Shown here: positions 38,629 through 48,198 of the stretch, piece by piece
How positions within the stretch are numbered: position 1 is the stretch's first letter
How the letters are laid out: each line of letters opens with the position of its first letter
Assembly (NCBI RefSeq): GCF_022869865.1
Contig: NZ_CP094984.1
Coordinates: 1,364,001-1,428,000, forward strand
Length of the DNA: 64,000 nt
Origin: Arthrobacter zhangbolii
GTDB taxonomy: Bacteria; Actinomycetota; Actinomycetes; Actinomycetales; Micrococcaceae
Direction of reading: 5' to 3'
Translations under genes and position numbers: made by a program
Notes under the pieces: generated by a model
Database searches by the model: none
Told to the model about the DNA's origin: nothing
What the model saw: only the letters and a program-made list of their open reading frames with translations

Positions 38629-39471
38629 TTAGCCCACGGGCCGGCGCATCACGCGGTTGCGGACGCTGCCGGTATCCATCAGGTTCTTGACCAGGGCATC
38701 AAAAGTGCCCGCAGCCTGCTTGGCGGATTCGCCCGGCCAGTGGTGGACCGAATGCGCGGCACCCTGGATCTGCTGCCAGTTGGCCTGTTCGGCGATGGTC
38801 GGGCTCAGCAGGAGATCGCCGAACATCTGCTTCATCTCGGCCAGACGGAACACATGCTCGTTGGAACTGGGCCGCACCCGGTTGGCGATGATGCCCGCGG
38901 GTGCCAGGTTCGGTGCGAACTCCTCCCTGAACAGGTCCAGGGCACGCATGGTGCGTTCGGTGCCTGCTACTGAGAAGAGGCCGGGCTCGGCAACAAGCAG
39001 GACGCGGTTGCTGGCCGTCCACGCCATCCGGGTCAGGCCGTTCAGTGACGGCGGGCAGTCGATCAGGACCAGACCGTAGCCGGTGACCCGGGACAGCAGG
39101 TTTGTCAGGCGCCGAAGGTCGCGTTTGCCGAGGTCGGGGCGGTCATAGATCCCCGAGTAGGCGGAACCCATGGCTACGTCCAGGACAGGTTTCCGGCCGG
39201 CCGGGTTCTTGGCGAGCCGGCGGGCGTTTTCCACCCAGCCGCTGGGTACCACCTGGTCGGCCAGCTGCACCCGGCGGGGGTTGCGAAGCATTTCGCCGAT
39301 GCCAAGCTGGCTGCCGGCGCTGACACCCAGGCCGGTGGTCGCATCTGCATGCGGGTCCAGGTCCACGACGAGCGTCGGAATGCCTGCGGCCAGCGCGGCG
39401 GATGCCAGGCCCAGCGTGACGGAGGTTTTACCGACGCCGCCCTTCAGGCTGCTGATGCTCACTACTTGCAC
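38629..39471 (-). CDS. ParA-family ATPase, stand-alone
   Basis: A 280-residue ATPase with deviant Walker A ISSLKGGVGKTSVTLGLA, then LVVDLDPHADATTGLG and VLIDCPPSLNG. It is more divergent than the scpA-linked ParA and has no parB or scp partner beside it. Homologues are common in Micrococcaceae near pyruvate carboxylase; the cargo is unknown. GTG 39471 is chosen because TAGGTT (39489-39484, reverse) is 12 nt upstream; TTG 39483 is in frame but directly abuts that box. The gene is divergent from pyc. Confidence 0.85.
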   Translation of the reverse strand: MQVVSISSLKGGVGKTSVTLGLASAALAAGIPTLVVDLDPHADATTGLGVSAGSQLGIGEMLRNPRRVQLADQVVPSGWVENARRLAKNPAGRKPVLDVAMGSAYSGIYDRPDLGKRDLRRLTNLLSRVTGYGLVLIDCPPSLNGLTRMAWTASNRVLLVAEPGLFSVAGTERTMRALDLFREEFAPNLAPAGIIANRVRPSSNEHVFRLAEMKQMFGDLLLSPTIAEQANWQQIQGAAHSVHHWPGESAKQAAGTFDALVKNLMDTGSVRNRVMRRPVG

Positions 39472-39629
39472 TTGTTGAACCAAAACCTAACGTGTCTAGG
39501 GATCACTGGAGGCTGCACCCTCATTCTATGTGACGGACGCCTGTTACCTTGGCAGCGCCCTTTTGCAGGGGTGGCGCTTACACTGGTGGCACACTGTGAT
39601 ATCCACCACGGCGGTTCCGTGCTGCGCCT

Positions 39630-39650
39630 ACCGGCTGCAGCCGGTATTTT
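39630..39650 (+). terminator. Short terminator-like hairpin upstream of pyc
   Basis: ACCGGCTGCAGCCGGT (39630-39645) is a perfect palindrome followed by ATTTTT, 85 nt before the pyc ATG. Confidence 0.45.
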
Positions 39651-39676
39651 TCACGCTTGCCCGCAACTGCCGTGGG

Positions 39677-39682
39677 TAAAAT
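39677..39682 (+). promoter_or_regulatory. Candidate -10 box of pyc
   Basis: TAAAAT, 52 nt before the ATG, is the best -10 in the 39484-39734 divergent interval; TACACT at 39579-39584 is another candidate upstream of the hairpin. Confidence 0.4.
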
Positions 39683-39734
39683 CCGTTAATGGCGGTACTG
39701 TCCTGGTGCCCCACCGCAACGATGCAGGAGACCC

Positions 39735-42700
39735 ATGTTCTCGAAGATATTGGTAGCGAACCGGGGCGAAATCGCCATTCGGGCGTTCCGTGCCGCGTAT
39801 GAGCTCGGTGCGAAGACGGTGGCCGTGTTTCCCCACGAGGACCGGAACTCCATTCACCGGCAGAAGGCCGACGAGGCCTACCTGATCGGCGAGGAGGGCC
39901 ACCCGGTCCGGGCGTACCTGGATGTGGATGAAATCATCCGGGTGGCCAAGGAATCCGGCTGCGACGCGATCTATCCCGGGTACGGCTTCCTGTCCGAGAA
40001 CTCGCATCTGGCCCGGGCTGCAGCCGACGCCGGCATCACCTTTGTGGGGCCGGCGGCGGACATTCTGGAGCTGGCCGGGCATAAGGTGCACGCGCTGAAC
40101 GCCGCCAGGGAAGCCGGCATCCCGGTTCTGCGGTCCACGGCGCCGAGCGCAGACCCCGACGAGCTGCTGGCGGAGGCTGACGCCATCGGTTTCCCGATCT
40201 TCGTCAAGGCCGTGGCCGGCGGCGGCGGACGCGGCATGCGGCGGGTGGACAGCAAGGACAAGCTGCCCGAAGCCCTCGCCGCGGCGATGCGGGAGGCGGA
40301 AACCGCCTTCGGCGACCCCACGGTGTTCCTCGAGCAGGCAGTCCTTCGGCCCCGGCACATTGAGGTTCAGATCCTCGCGGATGCTGAAGGCAACATCGTG
40401 CACCTGTTCGAGCGGGACTGCTCACTGCAGCGCCGGCACCAGAAGGTGGTGGAAATTGCCCCCGCACCGAACCTGGATGAGAACATCCGCCAGGCTCTGT
40501 ACCGGGATGCGGTGAAGTTCGCCAAGGCGCTGAAATACGTGAATGCGGGCACCGTGGAGTTCCTCGTGGATACGGTGGGCGAGCGGGCCGGCCAGCACGT
40601 GTTCATTGAAATGAACCCGCGCGTGCAGGTGGAACACACCGTCACCGAGGAAATCACCGACGTCGATATTGTCCAGTCCCAGCTGCGCATCGCAGCCGGG
40701 GAAACGCTGGCTGATCTGGGCCTGTTCCAGGATGAGCTGCAGATCCGCGGGGCCGCCCTGCAGTGCCGCATCACCACCGAGGACCCCGCCAACGGGTTCC
40801 GGCCCGACGTCGGCCGGATCAGCGCCTACCGCTCAGCCGGTGGCGCCGGGGTGCGGCTCGACGGCGGCACCGTATACGCCGGCGCGGAAATCAGCCCGCA
40901 CTTTGACTCCATGCTGGTGAAACTGACGTGCCGTGGCCGGACCTACCCGGTGGCCGTGAACCGTGCCCGCCGGGCACTTGCGGAGTTCCGGATCCGCGGT
41001 GTCGCCACCAATATCTCCTTCCTGCAGGCCGTGCTGGATGATCCGGACTTTGTCGCCGGAGATGTGGCTACATCCTTCATCGAGGAGCGCCCGGAACTGC
41101 TTAATGCCCGCGGTTCAGCAGATCGCGGTACCAAGCTGCTGAACTGGCTTGCTGACGTCACAGTTAATAAGCCGCATGGAGAAGCAGTGCTGCACAGCGA
41201 CCCGGCGGAGAAGCTTCCCGCCGACCTGCCGGAAGCACGGCCGGGCTCACGGCAGCGGCTGCTTGAACTGGGGCCGGAAGGCTTCGCCGCAGACCTTCGG
41301 CAGCGCACGGCCCTGGCGGTCACGGACACCACGTTCCGGGACGCCCACCAGTCCCTGCTCGCCACGCGGGTCCGTACCCGGGACCTGACTGCAGCAGCTC
41401 CGGCGGTAGCTGCCCTGACGCCCGAACTGTTCTCCGTGGAAGCCTGGGGCGGTGCCACTTACGATGTTGCGCTCCGCTTCCTCGGCGAAGACCCATGGGA
41501 ACGTTTGGCCGCGCTGCGCCACGAACTGCCCAACGTCTGCATCCAGATGCTGCTGCGCGGACGGAACACGGTGGGCTACACGCCCTACCCCACGGAAGTC
41601 ACCGAGGCATTCGTGGAAGAGGCAGCCGCCACCGGTGTTGATATCTTCCGGATCTTCGATGCGCTCAATGACGTCTCGCAGATGGAACCGGCCATCCAGG
41701 CGGTGCGGAACACGGGAACCGCGGTAGCCGAGGTTGCCCTCTGCTACACCGGTGACCTTCTGGACCCCAAGGAAGAGCTCTACACGCTGGACTACTATCT
41801 GGATCTGGCCCAGCGCATGGTCGACGCCGGCGCCCACATCCTGGCTATCAAGGACATGGCCGGCCTGCTGCGCCCGGCTGCTGCCGCCAAGCTTGTCTCC
41901 GCCCTGCGGGAACGCTTTGACCTGCCGGTACACCTGCATACCCATGACACCGCAGGCGGCCAGCTGGCCACCCTGCTGGCGGCAGCGGACGCCGGGGTGG
42001 ACGCCGTGGACGTGGCCAGCGCCCCGCTGGCCGGAACCACCAGCCAGCCCTCCATGTCCTCGCTGGTGGCATCACTGACCAATACCGACAGGGACACCGG
42101 TATCAGCCTGGACGCGGTGGGCGCCTTGGAACCGTACTGGGAAGCCGTCCGCCGGGTGTACTCACCCTTCGAGTCCGGTCTGGCCGGCCCCACCGGGCGG
42201 GTGTACCGGCACGAAATCCCCGGCGGCCAGCTGTCCAACCTCCGCCAGCAGGCCATTGCCCTGGGACTGGGGGAGCGGTTCGAAGCCATCGAGGATATGT
42301 ACACTGCCGCGGACCGCATTCTCGGCCGCCTGGTGAAGGTCACGCCCTCCTCGAAGGTAGTGGGGGATCTGGCCCTGCAGCTGGTCGGATCGAACGTCTC
42401 CCCGGAGGACTTTGAAGAGAACCCGCAGAATTACGACATTCCCGATTCGGTGATCGGCTTCCTGAGCGGCGAACTGGGCGACCCTCCCGGAGGCTGGCCG
42501 GAACCCTTCCGGACCAAGGCGCTGCAGGGCCGGAAGGTCAGGGCACGCGACGTCGAACTCACCGAGGTGGACAGGGCGGGACTGAACGCGGATTCGGCAA
42601 CCCGGCAGGAAACGCTCAACCGCCTGCTTTTCGCCGGCCCCGCCAAGGAGTTCGCCACTGTCCGGGAAACCTACGGCGACGTGTCCGTGCTGGAAACACG

Positions 42701-43133
42701 TGACTACCTGTACGGGCTGCGCCGTGGGGAAGAGCACGTTATTGAACTCGAAAAGGGCGTGCGCCTGATAGCCACGCTCGACGCCGTATCTGAACCGGAT
42801 GAGAAGGGAATGCGGACGGTCATGACCACGCTGAACGGGCAGATGCGCCCGGTCCTGGTGCGGGACCGCAGCATTGAGACCTCGGAGAAATCAGCGGAGC
42901 GGGCGGATCCGGCCGAGCCCGGACATGTCGCAGCGCCGTTCGCCGGCGCGGTGACTGTCACGGTCAAGGAGGGCACCGAAGTTGCTGCGGGTGAGACGGT
43001 TGCCACCATTGAGGCCATGAAGATGGAGGCCTCCATTACGGCACCGATCGCCGGCACCATCGAACGGGTGGCCATTTCGCAGGTGGAACAGGTCCAGGGC
43101 GGTGATTTGCTGCTGGTGATCACCCCTAAGTGA
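39735..43133 (+). CDS. pyc: Pyruvate carboxylase
   Basis: A 1132-residue biotin enzyme forming oxaloacetate from pyruvate, bicarbonate and ATP. Domains in order: biotin carboxylase (1 to about 450; MFSKILVANRGEIAIRAFRA, ATP-grasp glycine loop KAVAGGGGRGMRRV, NPRVQVEHTVTEE), carboxyltransferase (about 530-800; DTTFRDAHQSLLATRVRT, AIKDMAGLL, HTHDTAG), and biotinyl carrier (about 1060-1132; AMKMEASI with biotin-Lys1096). Full length for the family. ATG 39735 has AGGAG upstream. It replenishes the TCA cycle and fits the nearby propionate and dicarboxylate genes. Confidence 0.97.
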   Translation: MFSKILVANRGEIAIRAFRAAYELGAKTVAVFPHEDRNSIHRQKADEAYLIGEEGHPVRAYLDVDEIIRVAKESGCDAIYPGYGFLSENSHLARAAADAGITFVGPAADILELAGHKVHALNAAREAGIPVLRSTAPSADPDELLAEADAIGFPIFVKAVAGGGGRGMRRVDSKDKLPEALAAAMREAETAFGDPTVFLEQAVLRPRHIEVQILADAEGNIVHLFERDCSLQRRHQKVVEIAPAPNLDENIRQALYRDAVKFAKALKYVNAGTVEFLVDTVGERAGQHVFIEMNPRVQVEHTVTEEITDVDIVQSQLRIAAGETLADLGLFQDELQIRGAALQCRITTEDPANGFRPDVGRISAYRSAGGAGVRLDGGTVYAGAEISPHFDSMLVKLTCRGRTYPVAVNRARRALAEFRIRGVATNISFLQAVLDDPDFVAGDVATSFIEERPELLNARGSADRGTKLLNWLADVTVNKPHGEAVLHSDPAEKLPADLPEARPGSRQRLLELGPEGFAADLRQRTALAVTDTTFRDAHQSLLATRVRTRDLTAAAPAVAALTPELFSVEAWGGATYDVALRFLGEDPWERLAALRHELPNVCIQMLLRGRNTVGYTPYPTEVTEAFVEEAAATGVDIFRIFDALNDVSQMEPAIQAVRNTGTAVAEVALCYTGDLLDPKEELYTLDYYLDLAQRMVDAGAHILAIKDMAGLLRPAAAAKLVSALRERFDLPVHLHTHDTAGGQLATLLAAADAGVDAVDVASAPLAGTTSQPSMSSLVASLTNTDRDTGISLDAVGALEPYWEAVRRVYSPFESGLAGPTGRVYRHEIPGGQLSNLRQQAIALGLGERFEAIEDMYTAADRILGRLVKVTPSSKVVGDLALQLVGSNVSPEDFEENPQNYDIPDSVIGFLSGELGDPPGGWPEPFRTKALQGRKVRARDVELTEVDRAGLNADSATRQETLNRLLFAGPAKEFATVRETYGDVSVLETRDYLYGLRRGEEHVIELEKGVRLIATLDAVSEPDEKGMRTVMTTLNGQMRPVLVRDRSIETSEKSAERADPAEPGHVAAPFAGAVTVTVKEGTEVAAGETVATIEAMKMEASITAPIAGTIERVAISQVEQVQGGDLLLVITPK

Positions 43134-43148
43134 AATCCCCAGGCTGAG

Positions 43149-43154
43149 TAGACT
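43149..43154 (+). promoter_or_regulatory. -10 box, leaderless start of mtr
   Basis: TAGACT is exactly 6 nt before the GTG at 43161, which itself is only 27 nt after pyc. Confidence 0.55.
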
Positions 43155-43160
43155 GATGGC

Positions 43161-44588
43161 GTGACCCATTTTGATCTCGCCATCATCGGCTCAGGCTCCG
43201 GCAATTCACTGATCACCCCTGACTGGGACGGTAAGCGGGTGGCGGTCATCGACGGAGGAACGTTCGGGGGTACCTGCCTGAACGTCGGGTGCATTCCCAC
43301 CAAGATGTTTGTGTATCCCGCCCAGCTGGCGGCCGCCGTGAGCGACGGCGCCCGGCTGGGCGTGGATGCGCCGCTGGCCGGGGTGCGCTGGCGTGATATC
43401 CGGGACCGGATTTTTACCCGCATAGACGCCATCTCGGAGGGTGGCAGGCGTTACCGGGCCGAAGAGCTGGAGAACGTCACGCTGTACAGCGAATACGTCC
43501 GCTTCACTTCGCCGCATTCCCTGGTCACCGCTACCGGTGAGAAAATCACCGCCGATCAGATAGTGGTGGCTGCCGGCTCACGCCCGGTCCTGCCCGACAC
43601 CCCGGGCATGGACCTGCCACAGGTGCACACCTCCGATACCGTCATGCGCGTGGATGAGCTGCCACGCCGGGTGCTCATCATCGGCGGCGGGTACATCGCC
43701 GCGGAGTTCGGGTTCGTCTTCGCTGCCTTCGGTACGGAGGTGACCGTTGCAGTCCGTTCGGGGGCGATGCTGCGTTCACTGGACGAGACAGTATCCGAGC
43801 GCTTCACCGCCGAAGCGGCCAAGCAGTGGAACCTGCAGTTGAACACCACGGTGGACTCGCTCAAGGAAAACGCTGACGGTTCCGTGCACGTGGTGCTTTC
43901 CGGGCCGGCAGGAACGCAGGAACTCGACGTGGACCTGGTGCTTGCCGCCACCGGACGGGTGCCCAATACGGACAGGCTGGACGTAGCTGCAGCCGGTTTC
44001 GATACCCGGGAGGACGGCCGGCTGGCCGTGGACGGGTACGGCCGGGTGCTGTCCTCCGGCGCCCCGGTCCCCGGTGTCTGGGCGCTGGGGGATGTCAGCA
44101 GCGACTACCAGCTCAAGCACGTTGCCAACCATGAGGCACGGGTGGTTTCACATAACCTGGTCCATCCGGATGACCTGCGGAAGGCGGATCACCGCTTTGT
44201 CCCGGCCGCCGTCTTCAGCAGCCCGCAGATTGCCAGTGTGGGAATGACGGAGGAAGAGGCCTGCACCGATACTGAGGCCCGCGGCGTGGAACTGGCGCTG
44301 GCCGTGCAGGAATACGGCTCGACGGCGTATGGCTGGGCCATGGAGGACTCCACCGGTTTCGTGAAACTGCTGGCGGAGAAGGAGAGCGGCCGCCTGCTCG
44401 GCGCGCACATCATGGGCCACGAGGCGTCCATGCTGATCCAGCCGCTCATCCAGGCCATGGAGTTCGGTCTGGACGCGGCCACCATGGCCCGGGGCCAGTA
44501 CTGGATTCACCCGGCACTGACCGAGGTAGTGGAAAACGCCTTGCTGTCCCTGAAGACAACGGAAAAGCCGGGCAGGAACCGCCTCTAG
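43161..44588 (+). CDS. mtr: Mycothione reductase
   Basis: A 475-residue flavoprotein disulfide reductase regenerating mycothiol from mycothione with NADPH. The FAD-binding start is LAIIGSGSGNSL, the redox pair is GGTCLNVGCIPTKM (Cys39/Cys44), NADPH loop is VLIIGGGYIAAEFG, and the C-terminal His is in YWIHPALTEVVENAL. HVANHEARVVSHNL and the YGWAMEDSTGFVKL segment are specific to the mycobacterial Mtr rather than lipoamide dehydrogenase. It is a marker of actinobacterial thiol metabolism. Its last codons overlap the hairpin shared with the convergent ligase gene. Confidence 0.94.
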   Translation: MTHFDLAIIGSGSGNSLITPDWDGKRVAVIDGGTFGGTCLNVGCIPTKMFVYPAQLAAAVSDGARLGVDAPLAGVRWRDIRDRIFTRIDAISEGGRRYRAEELENVTLYSEYVRFTSPHSLVTATGEKITADQIVVAAGSRPVLPDTPGMDLPQVHTSDTVMRVDELPRRVLIIGGGYIAAEFGFVFAAFGTEVTVAVRSGAMLRSLDETVSERFTAEAAKQWNLQLNTTVDSLKENADGSVHVVLSGPAGTQELDVDLVLAATGRVPNTDRLDVAAAGFDTREDGRLAVDGYGRVLSSGAPVPGVWALGDVSSDYQLKHVANHEARVVSHNLVHPDDLRKADHRFVPAAVFSSPQIASVGMTEEEACTDTEARGVELALAVQEYGSTAYGWAMEDSTGFVKLLAEKESGRLLGAHIMGHEASMLIQPLIQAMEFGLDAATMARGQYWIHPALTEVVENALLSLKTTEKPGRNRL

Positions 44589-44609
44589 TCGAGGGGCCGC
44601 TGCCCGGCT
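44566..44609. terminator. Convergent terminator mtr/acyl-CoA ligase
   Basis: AGCCGGGCAG (44566-44575) pairs with CTGCCCGGCT (44600-44609), with an inner CCTC/GAGG; the left arm lies inside the end of mtr. Confidence 0.65.
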
Positions 44610-44624
44610 TCAAGCCGTGCAGGA

Positions 44625-46433
44625 TCAGACGCGCTGACCGCTGTAGATGTCGTCGATGACCTCCGAGAAGTCCCGCAGCACCTGGGCGCGCTTGATCTTC
44701 AGGGACGGGGTCAGGTGCCCGCTGGTCTCGGTGAAGTCGGTGGGCACTACCCGGAAGACCTTGATGGCCTCAGCCTGGGAGACCTTCTTGTTGGCCCGGT
44801 CCACAATGCCCTGCAGTTCCGTCTGCAGTTCGTCAGTGGCGGCAACCTCGCTCACCGTCATGCCGGCGCGCAGCTTGTTCCGTTCCAGCCAGCCCGGAAG
44901 TGCCTCTTCATCGATGGTGATCAGTGCGGAGATGAACGGCTTGGCATCACCCACCACCACACACTGGGAGACGATGGCGCTGGACCGGATGGAATCCTCC
45001 AGCTGGGACGGCACTACGTTCTTGCCGCCGGCCGTCACGATGATTTCCTTCTTGCGGCCGGTGATCTTCAGGAAGCCGTCGGCATCAAGCTCGCCGATAT
45101 CGCCGGTGTGGAACCAGCCGTCGGTGAAGGTTTCACCCATGAGGTCGGGGCGCTTGTAGTAGCCCTTCATAACGCTGATGCCCTTGGCGAGGATCTCACC
45201 ATCGTCGGCGATCCGGACACTGTTGCCGGGAAGCGGGGCACCCACCGTGCCCAGCTTGACCAGCTGCGGGGTGTTGGTGGTCAGCGGGGCAGTGGTCTCG
45301 GTGAGGCCGTAGCCTTCCAGGACCAGCAGGCCGATGCCATGGAAGAAGTGTCCCAGGCGCTCACCCAGGGGTGCTCCGCCGGAGACGGCGTACTCCACCC
45401 GGCCGCCCATGGCCTCGCGGATCTTTCCGTACAGCAGCCGGTCGAAGAGGGCGTGCTTGAGCTTCAGGCCCAGCGGCACCTTTCCTTCCTGCTTGGCCTT
45501 GGACCATTCCACGGCGGTGGCAACGCCGGCATGGAAGATCTTGCCCTTGCCGCCGTCCTCGGCCTTGAGCATGGAGGCGTTGAAGACCTTTTCCAGTACG
45601 CGGGGGACCACCAGGATGAAGGTCGGTTTGAAACTCTGCAGATCGGGGAGCAGGTTCTTGACGTCCGGTGTATGCGCCACCGTGGCGCCGGTGGCCACGC
45701 TGAGCACCGAAATGAACCGGGCCAGCACGTGTGCCAGCGGGAGGAACATGATGGTCTGGGACCCTTCGCGGGCCACTTCGGGCTCGGCGAGCTCGGAGTT
45801 TTTGGACAGGTTCACGAAGTTGCCGTGGGTTAGCTCGCACCCCTTGGGCTTACCCGTGGTGCCGGAGGTGTAGATGATGGTGGCGAGGTCATCCATGTGG
45901 GCCGTGGCCCGCCGGGCGTCGAGATCCTCGTCACTGATCGAGGCGCCTGCAGTCCGCAGTGTGTCGAGGCCGCCGCCGTCGATCTGCCAGACGTTGGCAA
46001 CCCCTGAGAGGTCCTCGTCTGCTGCAGCCTGACGGACAATGTTCTCATGCCGCGGAGCTTCCACCACAATGCCGACGGCACCGGAGTCGCTGAGGATCCA
46101 GGCGACCTGTGAAGGGGAGGAGGTCTCGTACACCGGAACGGAGACGGCTCCGGCGAACCAGAGGGCGAAATCCACCAGGGTCCACTCGTACCGGGTGCGG
46201 GACATAATGGCGACCCGGTCGCCTGCCTTCACGCCGGAGGCCATAAAGCCCTTCGCGAGGGCGCTGACATCCTTGGTGAACTCCGTGGCGCTGATCCGCT
46301 GCCACTCACCCTGCCCGTCCCGTACGGCAAAAAGTGCCGGATTGCTCGGCTTTGCTGCCTGGTCCAGCAGCATGTTGGTGATGTTTGTCTGCGGCGGGGA
46401 TTCCGCTAGGACGGGAACGCTGAATTCTCGCAC
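44625..46433 (-). CDS. Long-chain fatty acid-CoA ligase (FadD15-like)
   Basis: A 602-residue AMP-forming ligase activating long-chain fatty acids. The AMP signature is TIIYTSGTTGKPKGCELTHG near residue 186; further motifs are GYGLTETTAP, HTGDIGELDADGFLKITGRKKEII and VPSQLEDSI. The C-terminal end is IKRAQVLRDFSEVIDDIY. Length matches the bacterial FadD15/Acs family. GTG 46433 has AAGGAG upstream on the reverse strand. It is a single gene, divergent from the glucokinase; a role in fatty acid degradation or membrane lipid recycling is likely. Confidence 0.92.
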   Translation of the reverse strand: MREFSVPVLAESPPQTNITNMLLDQAAKPSNPALFAVRDGQGEWQRISATEFTKDVSALAKGFMASGVKAGDRVAIMSRTRYEWTLVDFALWFAGAVSVPVYETSSPSQVAWILSDSGAVGIVVEAPRHENIVRQAAADEDLSGVANVWQIDGGGLDTLRTAGASISDEDLDARRATAHMDDLATIIYTSGTTGKPKGCELTHGNFVNLSKNSELAEPEVAREGSQTIMFLPLAHVLARFISVLSVATGATVAHTPDVKNLLPDLQSFKPTFILVVPRVLEKVFNASMLKAEDGGKGKIFHAGVATAVEWSKAKQEGKVPLGLKLKHALFDRLLYGKIREAMGGRVEYAVSGGAPLGERLGHFFHGIGLLVLEGYGLTETTAPLTTNTPQLVKLGTVGAPLPGNSVRIADDGEILAKGISVMKGYYKRPDLMGETFTDGWFHTGDIGELDADGFLKITGRKKEIIVTAGGKNVVPSQLEDSIRSSAIVSQCVVVGDAKPFISALITIDEEALPGWLERNKLRAGMTVSEVAATDELQTELQGIVDRANKKVSQAEAIKVFRVVPTDFTETSGHLTPSLKIKRAQVLRDFSEVIDDIYSGQRV

Positions 46434-46558
46434 GATAGCTCCTTTGATATCCGGGTGGGCCCGTAGGCACTGCCAGCCTATAACCTAGATCACACTCTTG
46501 TACCCGTCGGTAACCTTGCGGATCTATAACTTTTGCGTCACCGCTCTTGCTGTTTCCT

Positions 46559-46564
46559 TAGAAT
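46559..46564 (+). promoter_or_regulatory. -10 box of ROK glucokinase gene
   Basis: TAGAAT, 9 nt before the ATG at 46574; the transcript would have at most a 3-nt leader. TTGCGT (46533-46538) is a distant -35 candidate. Confidence 0.45.
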
Positions 46565-46573
46565 AGGTTTCTG

Positions 46574-47650
46574 ATGCCTCCCTTAACGCCAGTTTCCGTG
46601 CCCCGTTCCGTTCCGACACCCCTGCAGCGCCGTCTCGGCCCTGCCGAGCCCTTCCGGGGCGGCCGGCCCATGCGGCTGCACAACCGGATGCGGCGGCGCG
46701 GCCTGGCCATCGGCATCGACATCGGCGGAACCAAGGTAGCGGCCGGCCTGGTGGACGGGAACGGCAGAGTCCTGAAACAGGCACGCCGCTCCACTCCCGG
46801 TCATGACCCCCGGGAGGTCGAGGCCGTGATTGTGGACCTGGTCCGTGAACTCTCGGCGGAGCACCACGTATGGTCGGTGGGCATCGGCGCGGCCGGCTGG
46901 ATGGACCTGGCCGGCAGCACGGTCCTGTTCAGCCCGCACCTGGCCTGGCGCAATGAGCCGCTGCGCGAGAATCTCGAACGGCTGCTGCGCCGCCGGGTTT
47001 TCCTTGTCAACGACGCCGACGGTGCTGCCTGGGCGGAGTACCGCTTCGGTGCCGGTGCCGGTGAGTCCCGGCTGGTCTGCGTAACCCTGGGAACAGGGAT
47101 CGGCGGTGCCATGGTGCTGGACGGGCGGCTGGAGCGCGGCCGGTTTGGGGTGGCGGGGGAGTTTGGCCACCAGATCATCATGCCGGGCGGGCACCGCTGC
47201 GAATGCGGAAACCGCGGCTGCTGGGAGCAGTACGCCTCGGGCAACGCGCTGGGCAGGGAGGCACGTGAACTTGCGGCCGCCAACTCACCGGTGGCGCAGG
47301 AGCTTCTCCGTGCCGTGGACGGCAATACGGACGCGGTGACGGGGGCCGTAGTGACCCGCCTGGCATTGGAAGGCGATGCGGCAAGCATTGAGCTGCTGGA
47401 TGAGGTGGGCCAGTGGCTGGGACTTGGCCTGGCGAACCTGGCAGCCGCCCTGGACCCGGGAATGTTCGTCATTGGCGGCGGACTGAGCGACGCCGGGGAT
47501 CTGCTCCTTGAACCTGCACGCCGATCCTTTGCCCGGAACCTGACCGGCCGGGGTTTCCGGCCCGCAGCGAGGATGGAACGCGCCGCGATGGGTCCGGCAG
47601 CAGGAATGATCGGTGCCGCGGACCTCTCGCGGATCGCCACACGCCGCTAG
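46574..47650 (+). CDS. glk: ROK family glucokinase
   Basis: A 358-residue sugar kinase. The ATP phosphate loop is IGIDIGGTKVAAGLVD (about 47-62), the ROK zinc motif is HRCECGNRGCWEQ (CxCGxxGCxE) and ADGAAWAEYRFG and VTLGTGIGGAMV are typical. The first ~40 residues are basic and not conserved; an internal start would give the usual ~315 residues. Glucose 6-phosphorylation is the most likely reaction, as the sequence lacks the extra DNA-binding domain of ROK repressors. Near-leaderless promoter upstream. Confidence 0.88.
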   Translation: MPPLTPVSVPRSVPTPLQRRLGPAEPFRGGRPMRLHNRMRRRGLAIGIDIGGTKVAAGLVDGNGRVLKQARRSTPGHDPREVEAVIVDLVRELSAEHHVWSVGIGAAGWMDLAGSTVLFSPHLAWRNEPLRENLERLLRRRVFLVNDADGAAWAEYRFGAGAGESRLVCVTLGTGIGGAMVLDGRLERGRFGVAGEFGHQIIMPGGHRCECGNRGCWEQYASGNALGREARELAAANSPVAQELLRAVDGNTDAVTGAVVTRLALEGDAASIELLDEVGQWLGLGLANLAAALDPGMFVIGGGLSDAGDLLLEPARRSFARNLTGRGFRPAARMERAAMGPAAGMIGAADLSRIATRR

Positions 47651-47676
47651 GCCGGACGCGGACCCGGCCGGACCGC

Positions 47677-48198
47677 CTAGACCTCGGCGCCGTCGTCGTT
47701 CTCGTCGCGATGCGAGGGGAGCCGGAACAGCAGGTACGCCGCCGAGCCGGCGAAGACGGCGATGGTCCCCAGCACGACGGCCAGCGGCGCCCCGCGCCAG
47801 AGCATCGCGAATAGCAGAAGCATCAGCGGCCCGCCCAGTGCGCCGATCCAGGCCAGCACCACCAGCGGTTCGCCGCTGCCCAGGGGTGGTGGTTCCGGGG
47901 GAGTGAACCCGCCGTCGTCCTCGTCCTCCTCCGGCGCCGCGTAGTCCCGCGGGCCGGTCATGGGGAGCGGCTGGTTCTCGAAGATGGCCCGGGTCCGCTC
48001 GGCGGGTGAGCCGGCCGGGCCCGGACCGGGAACGCCGGCCTGTTGTCCGGGGCCGGGGTCCTCCTGCGGAGCAGGGGATTCCCGGTCGCCGCCGTCGCGG
48101 CTGGTTTCGCCGGCATCCATGTGCTCCAGCCGGGCGACCAGGTCCAGCCAGACTTCCTCGTCGGTGGATTCATTGTGCTCCGGTTCGCGGTCGCTCAT
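47677..48198 (-). CDS. Small membrane protein with acidic cytoplasmic N-terminus
   Basis: A 173-residue protein of unknown function. Residues 1-108 are acidic and proline/glycine-rich, probably disordered; two hydrophobic segments follow (about 111-133 and 137-158), ending in a charged tail RLPSHRDENDDGAEV. It is translationally coupled to the upstream hydrolase by an ATGA overlap (48195-48198). Homologues are found in other Micrococcaceae beside the same hydrolase gene, as far as I recall; no function is assigned. Confidence 0.75.
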   Translation of the reverse strand: MSDREPEHNESTDEEVWLDLVARLEHMDAGETSRDGGDRESPAPQEDPGPGQQAGVPGPGPAGSPAERTRAIFENQPLPMTGPRDYAAPEEDEDDGGFTPPEPPPLGSGEPLVVLAWIGALGGPLMLLLFAMLWRGAPLAVVLGTIAVFAGSAAYLLFRLPSHRDENDDGAEV

